From assembly GCA_026874595.1 (NCBI GenBank), contig CM049306.1, forward strand, positions 75,267,642 through 75,331,641: a stretch of DNA of 64,000 bases, read 5' to 3'. A program made the translations under genes and the position numbers. How positions within the stretch are numbered: the stretch's first letter is position 1; each line of letters begins with the position of its first letter. Shown here piece by piece: positions 1-13,809 of this stretch. Source of the stretch: Sipunculus nudus. Lineage: Eukaryota; Annelida; Sipuncula; Golfingiida; Sipunculidae. The notes beneath the pieces are model-generated. The model was given only the letters and a program-made list of their open reading frames with translations. It was not told where the DNA came from and made no database searches.

Positions 1-586
1 CTAAGGTCGCCAGCTCGTCGCCACATCTCTGTCTCAAGTTTATGCAGGGTGACATTATGTTGTGGTAAAACAGATGAGGTGACATAAAATCTTGTGGGTG
101 GGGGTCAGAGGTCAGCCATGTTTGCTGGCAGTGCTGGTCACCAGGTGCTGGGTACAGCTGGATGACATAAGGAAAATAGCTGGCTCAGCAGATGTAGCCC
201 GGCTGTGATAATCTCATGGATAATCGTAATTCTTCCATTATTTATGGTACATACAGTTTCGGAATAAAATAGAAAATTTATGAAAACCATGTTTGCATTG
301 TTAAATTAAATATTTAATGATCTTAACAATGCACCATTAGATAATTGTATATCATTTTAATTATATAACATTGAAATAATGGTAATGATAATAGCATTGC
401 ACACAAATGAATATCCTCTATCCAGGAAGTTCATGTGATGATAAAGAGGATTTTTCAATTAATTTTATTTGGGTAATGTATTACAATCAAATTGTACCCT
501 GCTCGTTATATAGAAGTAATATTAACAAATAACATTACTGCCAAAGTTTCTTTGCCTTGCTTTTTCTGTGTATTGTAAATCAGTTG
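1..586. other. Non-coding flank, no gene recognised
   Basis: The first about 30 bases hold several CpGs ('ggtcgccagctcgtcgcc') in otherwise CpG-poor sequence, so an upstream 5' UTR exon or promoter edge could be cut by the window border. No coding frame or recognisable repeat is visible in the rest. Confidence 0.3.
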
Positions 587-985
587 CAGGGGTATAACAA
601 TGCATTGAATAATAAATGCATTTAATTGCAACCCTTCAGTTAAATTGTACTTGATTCGCTGAAAAAGTTCATTTTGGTTATTATTTGATGCATGCACCAC
701 CCCAAAAGATGTCAACTTTGATGGAGAAAATTGCAATGTCAAAACTCTTTATTGTGTATGTGCCCAAGATGTGGTTTCAAAGCTCCCTGTTAAAGGGCTT
801 CACTTGCATTGAAACAAAATGGCAGGGATAAACAGAGGGCAAGCTAGATTTTTCCCTTACTTGCATATATCAACAACCATACCATGAAGTGTGGTAAAAT
901 ATTTTTATTTAAAAGAAAGTCTGAAAATATCTTCTATATATTAAATTTAATTGAGAATTGAATTTAAAGTAAAGAATTGATTAAC
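587..985 (+). mobile_element. hAT-like non-autonomous repeat, copy 1
   Basis: It starts 'CAGGGGTATAACAATGCA', similar to hAT ends of the form CAGGGGTGTAACRATGCA. It aligns by eye with 6278-6680 over its whole length, sharing 'AACAATGCAT' starts, a 'TATGTGCCC' middle and 'AGAATTGAAT...AAAGAAT' ends. The right boundary is not sharp and no target duplication was found. Confidence 0.5.
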
Positions 986-1545
986 ATGCCTTAAAGATTT
1001 AAAGCACTTTGTATGCACATGCCTGTCAAAGATCAACATTCACCCTCTCCTGTACACACAGTCACAGTGACACTCTGTAGAATCCAAGTGGAGTTGATGG
1101 AGATGTACCATATATATAAATTAGGATGGAGATTTTTTACTGCAGTTACTTTTTCATCACAATAATGTCAGTTTGCAGAGAATTATTTTTAGAAATTATG
1201 AGCTTGAGTCATTTTCGCATTGTATTTTCAGTACATTTTGATGCATTATTCCCTGCTCTTAAAGTAAGTGTAGGATGTAAAATTGCAATAAATGCAGCAC
1301 TGGCTCCAGGTTTGTTTACATTATAATTGCCATGGGAACACTAACCAGGACAATTATTAAGAAATTACAGGATTTACTTACCAGCAATTATCAGCCCAGA
1401 GAATAAATAATTAATTCACACAGGCAGCAGTAGCCAAGAACTGGTTCCATAAAAAAAAAGTGAATGAAAGCTACCCTTATTATAACTGATACAAGATAAA
1501 AAAAACAATTTAGAGGACCATTACTTGGTCAGAATTGTATTAATT

Positions 1546-1883
1546 CTAAAAATCTGCATTCTTAGGAATGCAAGCCTCTGCCATGTGGGGGGTTTTATTG
1601 TGAGATGTCAACAAAACTGTACTCATCACTTATTTTGCCCATATTACCAGGTCCATTGGTGCATAAGTGACTACATTTGTGATATTCTTTGATGTTCATT
1701 TATACGAATATATTCCAGATCCACAGCAAAAATCTTATCATTTCTTCATTGGCTCATTCCTGAGATGCCCCGAAAATTTCATTAAATTCCATTCATGATT
1801 GTGTGAGTTATGTTGTGAACAAATGCATACACTAACACACACACACACAAACGGATGATCACATACCTTCCTGGCAGAGGTAG
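1546..1883 (+). mobile_element. MITE-like repeat family A, copy 1
   Basis: This about 340-bp unit opens with 'AATCTGCATTCTTAGGAATG' followed by 'CAAGCCTCTGCCATGTGGGG' and closes with 'CCTTCCTGGCAGAGGTA'. The inner ends are inverted copies of each other (GCCTCYGCCA against TGGCRGAGGY). Shared inner landmarks are 'TTCTTCATTGGC', 'CCGAAAATTTCAT', 'GAGTTATGTTGTGAACAA' and an ACAC-rich stretch. Other copies lie at 5168, 21076, 23136 and 36726. Confidence 0.7.
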
Positions 1884-4800
1884 TAAACAATGCATGTCCT
1901 TTTGATATACGTGACCAATGCTACTATGGGCTGATATAATAGGGCTTGTATTGGTTGAAAATGGCAAGCCTACATATATAAAAGCAAGCATCAGACCTCC
2001 AGGTACATTATGACTTTTGACCTGTGGGATATGTTCAGGATGTACAAACTAGTAATAGCAGATGGATGTTCTTAGATCTTGCAGCAAACTCTTCACCAGT
2101 ACACAGACCTGATAGTTCTGGTGACAGATGTCATGATATTGTCCTGGCCTGTATCTAATCCAGGGATCCTCAGTGCACTCAGTAATGGGCTGGATCAGCA
2201 CTGAACCAGGCAATAAATCTACACAGCCTGGGGATAAGGTTGAGATGGATGGGTCATGGGAAGCCATGGAAGCAATAACGGTGTGCTCTTGATCAGTTAT
2301 GTCTCCCACTTAACTTGGTCTTTCCTATCTTTATGGTAAATTTGATCCTCAGACTGTCAATTGCAGCACTGTTTTCTTGAACTTAACAGCTCAGATCGCT
2401 TGCCCAAAGGCTTATGAACATTTTAATGAGAAACAAAAGAGAGGTTAAAGCAGGTTCATTATCAGACTGTTAACAAAAGAGTCTCTGTACCATTCACACA
2501 TGGTGCCATATCCTGGGGTTATGTCTTGTTACAGTTGTAACTGTGTTGTTAATAATATCTGATAAATGGCTCCGAGGATATAGGCAGAAAACACTTGATT
2601 TGATATTCCTATCCAGAAGCCTGAACCAGGAACCCTGTTGATTTGAAGTCCCTGTATTATTGCCATGTGCTGTAAAACAGCGATGCTACTTTTTTTACAT
2701 CTCATAAATTCATCTTTTATTCCTGTTCAATGTCTGTAATATAAATTAATTAAAAATTGCCATGACTGTTAATTATTCAAAACCTATATTCTCTACCATA
2801 GTTAACCATATCCTTTATTGTTGGCAATTTAATTTATCAATAACATCATAAAGCCATTTGTTATTGTGCAAACCAAACCAATGGACACTTAGGTTCACAC
2901 CTTTCATGCTTTCACTATCCTGCATAAATTTAGGTAATCTCCTACTGGCACCTTTCTATTGAAGATCCCCATGATGATAAGCTTCATGAAGGAGTAAACT
3001 GTAAGCTGTAATTAGCTCCTCCCCACAGTGTGCATATTTGAGAGGTTTCATTGTATTTCAGTATGACAATTTTGTTGGAAGCAGCTGTCATAAAGAGTTC
3101 CCCAGATTCTTTCAAACCCTTCAAGAAATGTTGGTGGTGTACATGTGTTCAGTATATATGTGGTCAATTTGACATAGGTAACCTTGACCAGGGCTTGTCA
3201 ACTGACGGAATCCCTACACATGCTCAGGAGGTGTTAACCCTGGCCAGGGGATCAGTTAGTTTACCATAAGAATAATTGAAAGGTATTGGTCAGTGGCCTG
3301 GTCTCAGCATGTCAGAAGTCCCTCCCACCTGTATGTTTATTTATGGTCAAGAACCTCTTACAATATTTTCAAATGCTGCTAGGGTTATAGGTAATATTAG
3401 GGGATGGTTAACCACAGTGTTTGCTCATATATTGAATGAGGTACCCAACTGGATTTCTCCCCTGGTTCTTTTTATTTAATTATGCTTTGTTTTCTCTTGT
3501 TTTTCCTGAGTAAGTATCAGAGAGGAGTACACACAGCAGAGGATTGATTCTACACAGGTGCAGAGCTTGGAATTTTGTCCCAAACTGCCAGAAATTTCCT
3601 TCAGTTTTTGTGAAGGTCTATTTGAATTTCATTAATGGTAGCCATAAAAAATCAGTAAATCTCATATTGTACTTTTTTTGCTAGAAAAACTTAGAAAATT
3701 GTTACATAAGGTTTACATGAATTGCTGATCTCCAACATTAGATAGTTTTCACAAACTAATTCAGAAAGTCATGCAGGCAGATTTTTGTTGTATTGAAGGA
3801 TTGATCCTTGTGTAGTCAGGTAAAAACAAAAGATGAAAATTGGATCTTTTTGCTTAAAGATGGAACTATTGAATATGTATTAAAGTGTGTAACAGTTTTT
3901 CTTGTCACAAAAGTAAAGGAACATTTACCAAGCAGAAATAGGTTTCTTTTATACTTTTTCTGGAGGAATATATTTTTTTTGTAAAAATCCAGCATGGCAG
4001 CACTAATAATACTGTCTTTCACATGAAGCAGCTCAAAAGTATGGCACTAAATTTTTGCAGTGAAATCAGAAACCCTGTGCAAAATATGCCAGCATCATGT
4101 CACACAGGTCATGTGGTCTTATGCAACCTCTGCAACATTTAGTTTAGAATATTCCTTTTGGTGCCCCATGGAGAAGTATCTAATATTGGTTATGTACCAG
4201 ACTACTTTTGAACTAAGCTTGACTAGACCTGAAGGAGTTGCAGGAATGATATTTCATCTTCTGAATCAAATATTCCCCAGACAGTAAATTGACCTAATGT
4301 AAGGCGTCGGACTGTATAGATGCTTGAGTGATTGGTTTAAGCAAACAGAACTTTGCTGTGTCACTGTAATCAGGCATTCCCACAAAATTTCAAATTACCA
4401 GTCCAGCAATATAGCGGAAAAAGCAGACAGTTCAACAAGAAATGAGAATCAGACAAATTGATTCAGCCATGCAGACATCATTGAATTGTAATCAATTTGA
4501 TCTATTCTAGAACCAGACAGTACTGGTGACTCTGACTCAGTCTTCCTTTGGCAGTTTGGGTGCCATCCCATAACATTCTTTGGTGTTGGTGAAATTTGAA
4601 GTTGAATTTTATATATAAATAAGTCATTCTGCATAAAGGTACTTTTTTGCCTTTAATAGTAATCTATGGTCACAATGTAATATTAGAAACAGATTTAAAG
4701 TGATGTTGGACTATCCATTATAGTGGACATGATTATGTATTTTATGTAAATGTTTTATTTGTTAAATAATAGTACAGCTTAGTGACCATGAATCAAGTCT

Positions 4801-5167
4801 TAAATTGCTTGTATCCATGAAATGTATTACATGTGGATATTTATGTCTGAGAATGAACCAAAATAGCATGAGTTTCACAGTGAAGGTGCATTTCTGCCCA
4901 GCTGTGAAGGTATCCGGTTGTCTGTAGCTATTTAGGATTTCATCTTTCTAAATATATTAGCCTCCATAGGTGGTACTTCACTCATAAAGCACCAGGGTGG
5001 CTCCCAGCTCCTCAGATGTAGTGACCAGGTGGGGTAACCAGTTGTATCATGCTGTAATCACTCCTGCTGTAAATTTACCGTAAACAGCTGCAGGTGTTTT
5101 TGTGTGCTTTGTTGATGTGGATGGCCTTGGTTCACTGTAGCTTCATTCACCTCACCTCTGGCAGATT
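1884..5167. other. Non-coding, AT-rich and CpG-poor
   Basis: I see no gene here. Short open frames occur on both strands (for example 2049-2309 on the minus strand) but none resembles a known protein or shows splice context. Confidence 0.4.
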
Positions 5168-5517
5168 ATTGCCTTCGCCAGAAGGGTCATGTTTTCATTC
5201 CTGTTTGTGTGTTTGTGTTTTTGTTCATAACTCACAATCATGAATGGAATCTCATGGAATTTCAGGGCATTTTGGTAATTGTCAACAAAGAAAATATTTT
5301 TTTTGGTGTGAATGCGGCATGTTCTGGATTCAGGAATGATATCAAGATATATTCACAAATGTACACTCACTTGTGCACAAACAAAACCTTGCAATATGGG
5401 TCAAATAAGTGAATGCAAAAAATGTTATATGAGCATCCCATAGTAGGAATACCCCCCCCCCCCCCCCCATCTCCACATGGAGGAAGCTTGCATTCCCCAG
5501 AATGCAGATTTTTAGTT
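5168..5517 (-). mobile_element. MITE-like repeat family A, copy 2
   Basis: This is a reverse-orientation copy. It opens 'TTGCCTTCGCCAGAAGGG' and ends 'CATTCCCCAGAATGCAGATT'. It carries a 17-base C run at about 5452, at the position where other copies have the 'GTGGGG' tract, so the homopolymer probably expanded from the element's own G/C tract. Confidence 0.7.
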
Positions 5518-6277
5518 AAATACTATTTTATATATGAGAAAAAATTTACATATATTATGGCATGGAAGATTTTATAAATTATTTCATTTTATAATTAATA
5601 TTCAATGTACAGCCATTGAATGTTAAATGTTCAATATTTCTTGGCTTTCCTGCATGCACTACATAATATTCTTGTAACAGTTACATCAAGTGGCTAATAC
5701 AGTGTATAAGTAGGGAAAAGCAACACTTGCTTGTAATTAAAAAAGTTCTCCATCTTAGGAAATAAAAATAACAAGTGTGTCAGAAGGGTATCCCATATTT
5801 CATACACTATTACAGAAAAAAAAAAAATTATGAACTTTGCAGAAAATGATACCAAGAGCCAAGGAATTGGCGAGAAGTTTGTCTGAATCTAAAACTTTGC
5901 AGTAATGAAAGGTTTAAATGATTAAAATACATGAATCAGTTCATTTCAATAATGTGTTAGTTTCATTGCTGCTTGACAGGTGGCACTAGTATGAAGTGTC
6001 ATATTTGATCTTCCTTAGTTAAATTAGTTTTTGGTACTGATATTGCCATGATCATGAGCTTTTGAATGTTGGTTTGTGAAAGCTTAGCCTTGGTGGAGGT
6101 GTGAGCCCATCTGTGTGACAAAATAATATGTAATTTGTTGTAATTGTTGAACCATCTGTACATTATTTCCTCCATTGTATAATATTAATAACCAGGTAAA
6201 AATGGTATTGAATAAACCATGTATTTTAGTATAATGAAAGGGAGGTAGTCTGTAAAAGTTTATGGACATTGATTTAT

Positions 6278-6680
6278 GGGGGTGTAACAATGCATCGAAG
6301 AATTGATGCATTGAATTGCTAGCCCTCAATTAAATTGAGATTGATTATTAACATCTGAATTGATTCATTTCCATTATTATTTTTTTTGCATGTACCATTC
6401 TGAAGCCCTGTATTCACTTATCAAATCTGACAGAGCAGTTTGCGGTGACGAAGTTCTGTACCATGTATGTGCCCTAAATATGCTTTTCTGGTAAATGTTT
6501 GCTACTGGATCACTACACTTAGAAATATGAGACAGAGGGAGAGCTAAAATTTTTTCTTTTATTTAATGAAAGTTACTGACATCCATATTGCTAAACTTGC
6601 TTTTTATTTTTTTTTGTAAGTCTGATATTTACTCCTTATATAAGAATTGAATTGAAGGTAAAGAATCAATAATTGAATCA
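6278..6680 (+). mobile_element. hAT-like non-autonomous repeat, copy 2
   Basis: It begins 'GGGGTGTAACAATGCATCG' and ends near 'GGTAAAGAATCAATAATTG'. It is a diverged partner of the 587-985 repeat. The start has a short internal inverted repeat around GATGCATTGAAT. There is no coding capacity. Confidence 0.5.
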
Positions 6681-8515
6681 TTTCTATGGGCCCTCACAAT
6701 ACACAGGCCTCCTGATTAATAGAATAATAAACAAAAAATCCAAAACAGTTGAGTTGATTTGGGGACGTCTGCTGGGGCTTTGGGAAATGAGTGTATTCTC
6801 TTCAGGTGATTGGTGGAGGCGAAGAGGAAGATGTGCTGATTGGTTAAGGAGTGTTGGGAAGGGCTGGTGATGTAATTTGTCAAGTTGCCAGATGATAGAG
6901 ACTAGCTCAACATGTGCTGCACATAATTATCTTCATGACTCATACATTTATAATGATGGCACCCACATATAATTCCTTTCTAACTATCTTTTTATGGAAT
7001 CCCGCTTCCCAAGTGTTCAGGGCTGATAAACATGAAAGAATTTAACTACAGCAGACATCTTCTAAGCACCAGAGTATTGTTTATTGCTTGGCTTGAGCCA
7101 CCGTGCCTGGGGTATGTGTTTAATCAGTAGCCGTTTTTTGGTTAAATTTTGTCCTCGGGGCACAGCTGATTGGGATGCCTTGTCCTCCTACATGTTGTCA
7201 CAGGGGGTATGTCCATGTTATTATATGAAGGAAAAACAACACAGTGGCAGCTGTCAAAAATGGCCTGAGACAAAGCCAGGGCATTGCACCAGCTCCAGTC
7301 CACGATGTCACCCCTCTAGTTACAGCAGGTGCAGAAAACAAAAAATCAAACACCAAAACACAAACTCCAGAAAACCCATCAATCATTTAGTAAATTACCA
7401 GGATCTACTTCAATTAAGTGACATAGAGCATACCAGAATTCAGTCATTTCTTTTATAATTATATTTTTCTCCATTTTGATTAATGCTGCAGCCAGTAACC
7501 AGTATTTTATCAAATTGATACCATTTAATTAATTTGTCCCAAGATTTATTATTAAAAACTTAACCAAGGTCCCAGTGAAAAAAGCAGTATTGTATCTAAT
7601 TGATATGATTACATGATTCATATTTCCCAAGATTTATTATTAAACACATAGCTAGGGTCCCAATTAGAATAAACACCTTTGTCAGTATCTTGTGCTTGGC
7701 TTTTCAGATAAACCATGATTGAAATAATTAGGATGATCTAATTACTTTCAACATTTTATCAATCTTATTCCCAGAATCCTTAGGAGATAATGAATTTTTT
7801 CTTCTGCCTAAATACATATCCATTAACATTATTACCATGGCAACAGGCATAATAAGATAAAGATGGTTTAATATACAAATTATTTTGTACTGATATATGA
7901 AGTGTGAAAATTGTTAAACTGCTTGGGATAAGCACAATATAATTGAGTTGGATTAAGTAATTAAAAGTGTGTAATTAAATAAGTAATTACCTGGTAAAGG
8001 AGCTGTAAATCAAGATATGAATGAAAGGAGGTGCATTTTATAAATGGATTTAAATAATATCCCCCAAAGCTCACCTAATACAGAAAGACCTGTATATTCT
8101 GCAAATAGAAGTTATATACATTTAACATTTTTGATGATCATGTCTATATTTAAGAAAAATTTAGAAAAACTTGCATGCCTTTAGTGAGGGCTTTCATCTT
8201 TGTTTATTCTGTGATGTTAAAAATTTTTCATCAAGATTCAATGAAAGTTAAATATATAAACAATTTACTTATATTCTGAGTGGTTTCATTTTATCAGCAC
8301 TAGTTTCTAAACTCTCACAATATATTGGTACATTCAGAATTATCAGGGACTTTTCTCTTATTAACAGGCATAAACAAACATGAAGAAATGCAATATTATG
8401 AATGTGTTTATGTGTTCTGTCACTGGAAGGACCAGCATCTGGTCAGACATTTTAGTTAATCTTTAATCATCATAGGAACTTCACAATACAGGTCCATGGC
8501 TCAAACTGTAGAAGT
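6681..8515. other. Non-coding, no feature recognised
   Basis: AT-rich, CpG-poor sequence with no convincing exon on either strand. A 124-codon open frame at 7084-7458 lacks an ATG-based start and family similarity. Confidence 0.35.
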
Positions 8516-8530
8516 AGGTCACAGTGACCT
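8516..8530. promoter_or_regulatory. Perfect inverted-repeat-3 oestrogen response element (ERE)
   Basis: AGGTCACAGTGACCT is AGGTCA, three bases, then its exact reverse complement. The core GGTCACAGTGACC is the classical Xenopus vitellogenin A2 ERE. It lies about 2 kb upstream of the rhotekin start codon, in non-coding DNA. Chance expectation for 12 fixed positions in 64 kb is below 0.01. Molluscs have an oestrogen-receptor orthologue that binds such sites (established). Whether it controls rhotekin is inference. Confidence 0.55.
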
Positions 8531-10482
8531 AATTTATAGACTACCAAAACATTTGTTGGAAACCAATTACTATTTAAATACCTGCATATATTTATAATAA
8601 AAATATACATTAACCACTGTTATTAAGTGTATTCATTCTGCTCACTCATTGTGTATTGATTAATTTTTCCTATTGATTTTCAATTTTTGGCTATAAAATG
8701 TAGCTAGCTAAAAAAATAAATGGTTATGTCTGACTGACTAAAGATTTGAAGATTTTTTTAGTCAGTGTTTTATGTTAATTTTAATGCCAACTGTATGTAG
8801 ATTACCATAGTACCAGTAATTAAACTGTCATTTTGTCAACTCTGGTGTTGGTAACAGAATATTAATCTGTTATTTTGTACCCCCTGACCTCCTAGGGTAT
8901 TATATCACACCAGGATCTTTAGATTGTGGTTTCTGAGTATGCAGCCTATAGATAAAGTTGTATATCTCTGTTGGCATAATGTTTGTGCATAGCACCCTTG
9001 GTTGATAAAAGTTTGATAAGAGATTCTTATCAGAGCTCAGGGATTAGTGATTGTTCTGATTTATGTCCTGATATCTATAGCTGTGGGATAAATGTTATAC
9101 TCCATGATCCCCTGTTTGTTTATAATTGTTATCAAAACAAAGTAGTCTCTGTCAATATTATAAACAAACAAATGAAATGAGATTTTAGTAAAAAAAAAGA
9201 AATACTTTTTGCCATAGGATTTCTTAGCCAGGATAAATATGTTTTTAACCAATAGACAGTTAGTCACAACATGGGGTCTTATTGAATAATAAAATTGTTA
9301 ATATTGTTTTATGATTTGGAATGTTTATTTTAAATAGTTCTAATTTAAGAAATTTTATTAATGAATAAAAGCCATTTACTTACTCTTACATATGATCACT
9401 TATCATATTCATATTTACAATAAATCTGAAGTAATAATGATAAAAAATAGCATTTGAACAATTTTAAAAATTGATTGAGAAATTCAGGTAAACCTCCTTT
9501 GAAGGAAAACAGACTTCACTTTCATGTCAAAACAAGGAGTGAAATTTTGTCCTACTTGGGATGTAGGGGTGGCCTTCTGTCCATACAGGAAGGTAATTGT
9601 TATGGATGTTTCTGTTTTCATGATTAATAGTGACATACTGCTTTAATTATTTTTATGCCTGGGACATTTGTGACCTTACACCACAAGAGACGGGCAGTGT
9701 CCACACTAGGATCACAAAAGTTCACTGACACTGTGACTTTGTCTCAGTATACATACATATCAGTACTTTACCAGTAACTGATCTCTCTGTAGTCTGCAGC
9801 AGTGGATAGGCATAAACTGTCACAGGCCAATACAGTACTGGTATCTATTACATTGGCTTCTGTTAATATACCCCCTACTTCCATATGTACAGACATACTC
9901 CATCCCTCTATTAAAAGCCCGGGGCTTTTATCAAGAGCCCTTTTTATACAAATCTTTACCTGCCTGTGCAGGTGATATGAATAAATGATTACCTGGAAGT
10001 AACAGGTAGGCCGGGAGTATAATGTGAAGGTAAATCCTGCATTGTCACCGCTGACAGCTGACCTGGATATCAATGCTGGTATGAACAGCAGACTAGAGCA
10101 TTGCTATACAGTCAGATGGTGTCTAGCTGACAGAGGTACAGATCAAGTTATAAAGCTGACAGCACTGTGTTAGAAGAGGAAGCCTGGCAGTTATTTGTTA
10201 TCAGCAGTATGGGAGGCAGTATCATGAAATGAAAGTGTGTCAATGCTGGTGGTGTATGGGAATATATTCAAAGTGCAGAGTCAAGCACTTGCAGGAACCT
10301 TTGTTACTGGGCATGTATCAATCTGAATGGGATGTATTGGAAGTGTAGGCCTGGGACCTATGCTTTATAGGTAGTGGGCCATTTCCTACCAAACATTGAC
10401 TCATGCAAGTCCGTGAACATCCAATAATGTGGAAGGTGCATGTGTTATCCCTGTGTGTAAAATAGCGTTATTGTATATGCAC
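8531..10482. other. Region upstream of rhotekin, promoter not located
   Basis: This is the 2 kb before the in-frame stop that precedes rhotekin exon 1. I see no TATA box at a convincing position, no CpG island and no upstream coding exon. The 9660-10480 part is less AT-rich than the DNA before it and is the most likely promoter/5' UTR zone, by position only. Confidence 0.3.
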
Positions 10483-10512
10483 TGACGGGGCAGCTGGGTG
10501 CAACAGGGCATT

Positions 10513-10734
10513 ATGGAGAGTTGTTTTGGGTTCAACCTCATGCACGGTAAAACCAAGACAGATGACAGACGATGTCACTCGTTTTTGGATACCGGACAAG
10601 GTAGAACACCTCAGCAACCTCACCGCTCACTGTCACGATCTGTGTCTGAGAGCTCGGATTCGGGGCCTGAGTCCCCTATTGTTGTACAAGATATGGATAT
10701 ATTTTATTATAGACAACTGGCCAATAGTCTACAG
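10513..10734 (+). CDS. RTKN: rhotekin exon 1 (start exon, residues 1-74)
   Basis: The ATG at 10513 has A at -3 and G at +4, a good animal start context, and an in-frame TGA lies 30 bases upstream at 10483. The exon ends 'CTACAG|gtgggt' in phase 0, matching the phase-0 start of the HR1 exon. It encodes a Ser/Arg/Pro-rich stretch (residues about 34-56, including 'SRSVSESSDSGPESP') that looks like a phosphorylated disordered head, then 'YYRQLANSLQ' leading into the HR1 domain. Vertebrate rhotekins vary here through alternative first exons, so homology gives little support. The assignment rests on frame, donor site, phase and coding character. The nearest upstream AG that could act as an acceptor is at 10505, with a poor pyrimidine tract. 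Confidence 0.65.
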
Positions 10735-13700
10735 GTGGGTGAATTTCTGTGTTTTTTTTTCCTCACCAAATATATATAAAATAAAATTGATACTATATTG
10801 TTCCTAACTCTGTACATATATATACAATATTAAAACCAGTAGGTTCATTAAATAATAATAATCAGGCTAATTGCATACTTACTTTCATCATTCAATAGAC
10901 AGTGCCATCAACAGACAGTGGAATTATCCTTTAAAAAAATGATTAATTTGACCTTTTTTCAACATAAATCTCAGCTCAGTTGTTTTGGTATGATTGACCA
11001 TGCAGTCAACCTGTACATGTCACAGCAGCATCTGCATGAGATTTATTACTTTACTGACAACATTTACTTCAAGTTCTGTCTCATTAAAACTAAACTTTGG
11101 CTGACCATATGTCACTCTTATTAACACACAATGCATCTTTGGCTCAACTGTCTATAAATCTATGTTGCTATTAGTGTGGTTCAGTGGGTCTTGCAGTACA
11201 CAAGATATATCAGATTTTTAAACTGCAAAGCTGCAGTAAATTGACTATTAAATAGTCTGAGGAAAAAATTCTAATATTGGTTATACTTATTGAACTGAGT
11301 TTGGCTTAGTCCAAGACAACATTGAAGGAAATCTGAATATCAAATGTCATCACTCACAAAATTATTTATAAAATATCATATCAGGGATGATTGTAGGGGT
11401 AGATATGCAGTCTCTTAGTGCTTTCTAATTTAATGATAGGAAGGTCTGTAAAATTTATATGAATTCTCTCCCTGGTTGCAATATTATATAACCAGGGTTC
11501 ACTATATTAAATAGGAATATCACATTGTTCAGGTTAAGTCAACAACAGGCTTTATCTGTCAAAGGCACTTAAGTCTGCAAATCTGTAATAATTTCCAAGT
11601 GATGCAGGTCAAGAAAAAATTGTTTACTTTACTAGTTTTTTAATGTGGTCAGAGCCATCGATAATCAAATTCAATTGTCGCTCCAGCTTTGATCAATATG
11701 TCAATATATCATACCAGCCTTAGGTTAAATAGTGTGAAATATATTTACGTTTTAACCATACATAAGTAGACCATGACCTATTTAGCCATGCAAGCTGGCC
11801 GTGTGCTCATATGCAGATAACAACAGAGAATCATCAGCACTTTGTGTGAAAATTTAAAGGGACTTGTGTCGGCCTGGATAATACAGCAGTAATTTTCAGT
11901 TATAGATGATATAGCCCATGTGTGAAACCAGTGGGTTTTTGAGCCACAGACAGGAGTGGCAGGTTCGGTCCATGCGTTGTTGATGTAGCGTGGCCACATG
12001 ATTCACTCCCTCCCATGTGGTTTGGCACGGGAAATGTATGAAAAAGCTGATCGACACATTGTCAGAGCTGAAGGAACCGGGCTCATTCATATTCAAACAT
12101 GAAAGGGCACACACTGTTATTCTGTTGTGATAAATTTCAATTTACTGACACACTATACCTGGTTCTGTTCACAGTAATCTATGGTTCCATGTGGGTCTAT
12201 AGTACCAATATATACATGACAGGGTATATATATATACTATCTGCAAATTTTGCTTTCTACCTGAGCCCCATATTATGTTATGGTGTCTTCTTATGTATTC
12301 TGTGTAATAGGATTATATCTCCCCTCTGCTGGCAAAACATATATAGCTTTTTTTTCTTTTTCTTTTTTTTTTGCATATTAGAATAGTGCAATTTGTGTTA
12401 AATCTTACATTTTACCCTGTTATTAAATTGATTTTAGTTCTGGCAGTATAGATTTTGAGTTATTAATGTAAAATGGAAAGATCTCATTTCCAAGTTAGTT
12501 ATATTCAAATACATTGTTAACACTATACTTTAGATGTCTTAGCCATCATTTATTCATAATATTCAATCAATTAAAGGACTTTTGGCAAAGAAGCAAATTG
12601 AAATTTCAGATACATAAGATGCAGGATGGAATGTTGCTTGATTAAAATGCCAGTGATAATTTGGTCTTGATGGTTTATATTCTGGTTGTCCTCATGTTTT
12701 ATTTGTACATACATATATATGCATTATAAATATATATTAAAAAGTAAGGTTACATATGTTTTTGTCAGGATTATGCCATATTTTTAATCATAATGTAAAA
12801 TTATCATAATAATTAAAAAAAGATTATTATAATAATCGATAGGTTTAAAATTTAAGATATAACTATAATTAGTATAGCCTTTTTAGGCACAATGGGCATA
12901 GATGCTTCCAAAGAATTTCTGAAGCAAAGTCCCATGCTTATATAAATTTGTGTACACTGTTCTCTGCTACCCAGCTCTGTATTTATTAAGGACATTTTGG
13001 TATTAAACGTCTTGATAACTGACATTTGTCAGTGCACATAGCTTTGTGTATGTAACAGCATGATATACTGTGCTGTATTTATTTCTGAGACAGTACCTGT
13101 ATGAGTGTGATAGAACAGGTTGCTTTATGATGTTAATAGATTGATACTCCTCTGTATTTATCTGGGTTATCAGACTGGAACATCTTTGTGTCCCTGGCCT
13201 GACTACCTGACATTAAACTGATGTTTTGTATACACCTTCAGTCAATGTTTATGATCTTTACCACCAACAGGTGTTCTTGTGTTGTTTCAGTATCCATGGT
13301 GTTTCTGTATCTCTTTTGAAACTTTATAAGAATTAGATTTTCCTTTCATAGAGGGAACATGTACCAGAATATAATATTTGTTTTTAATTTCAAAAATATA
13401 ATATCTAGTTCTAATAATATAATAAAATATATAACATAATATAATATAACCTAGGATGGTCACTTGTTGGATCAAGTTAATTGAATCAGAACTTGTTTAA
13501 CTGGTTACTTGATATAGCAGACAGTGTTGGCCCTCACTCAAAGAGGGGTCAGGGTGCAAATCCCAGTAAAAGAAGGCTAAGTAGGTTAAATTTTCTTCCA
13601 GTTTCCTGGTTTTGGATCCAGAAGATTTAATTACCCTGCCAGGGAAGAGGTATTATGCTCTCTACTGAGCACCTCCATTATCATAATAAACAGAAGAAAC

Positions 13701-13768
13701 AGCCTGGTTTTCCTTTGCTCCTGTGGTGTTTTTCAGTTTCTCAGTCTCTCTTTTCTTTTCTCTCTTTT

Positions 13769-13809
<41 letters not shown>

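Noticed and set aside
2049-2309. 86-codon minus-strand frame with non-repetitive composition
   Set aside because: No known similarity, no splice context, isolated in intergenic DNA.
7084-7458. 124-codon + strand frame
   Set aside because: Non-ATG start, a competing frame on the opposite strand, and composition like the surrounding non-coding DNA.
13500-13640. tRNA-like or SINE-like stretch ('GGGTGCAAATCCCAG')
   Set aside because: The B box is too poor (no GGTTCRANNCC) and no A box was found at the right distance.
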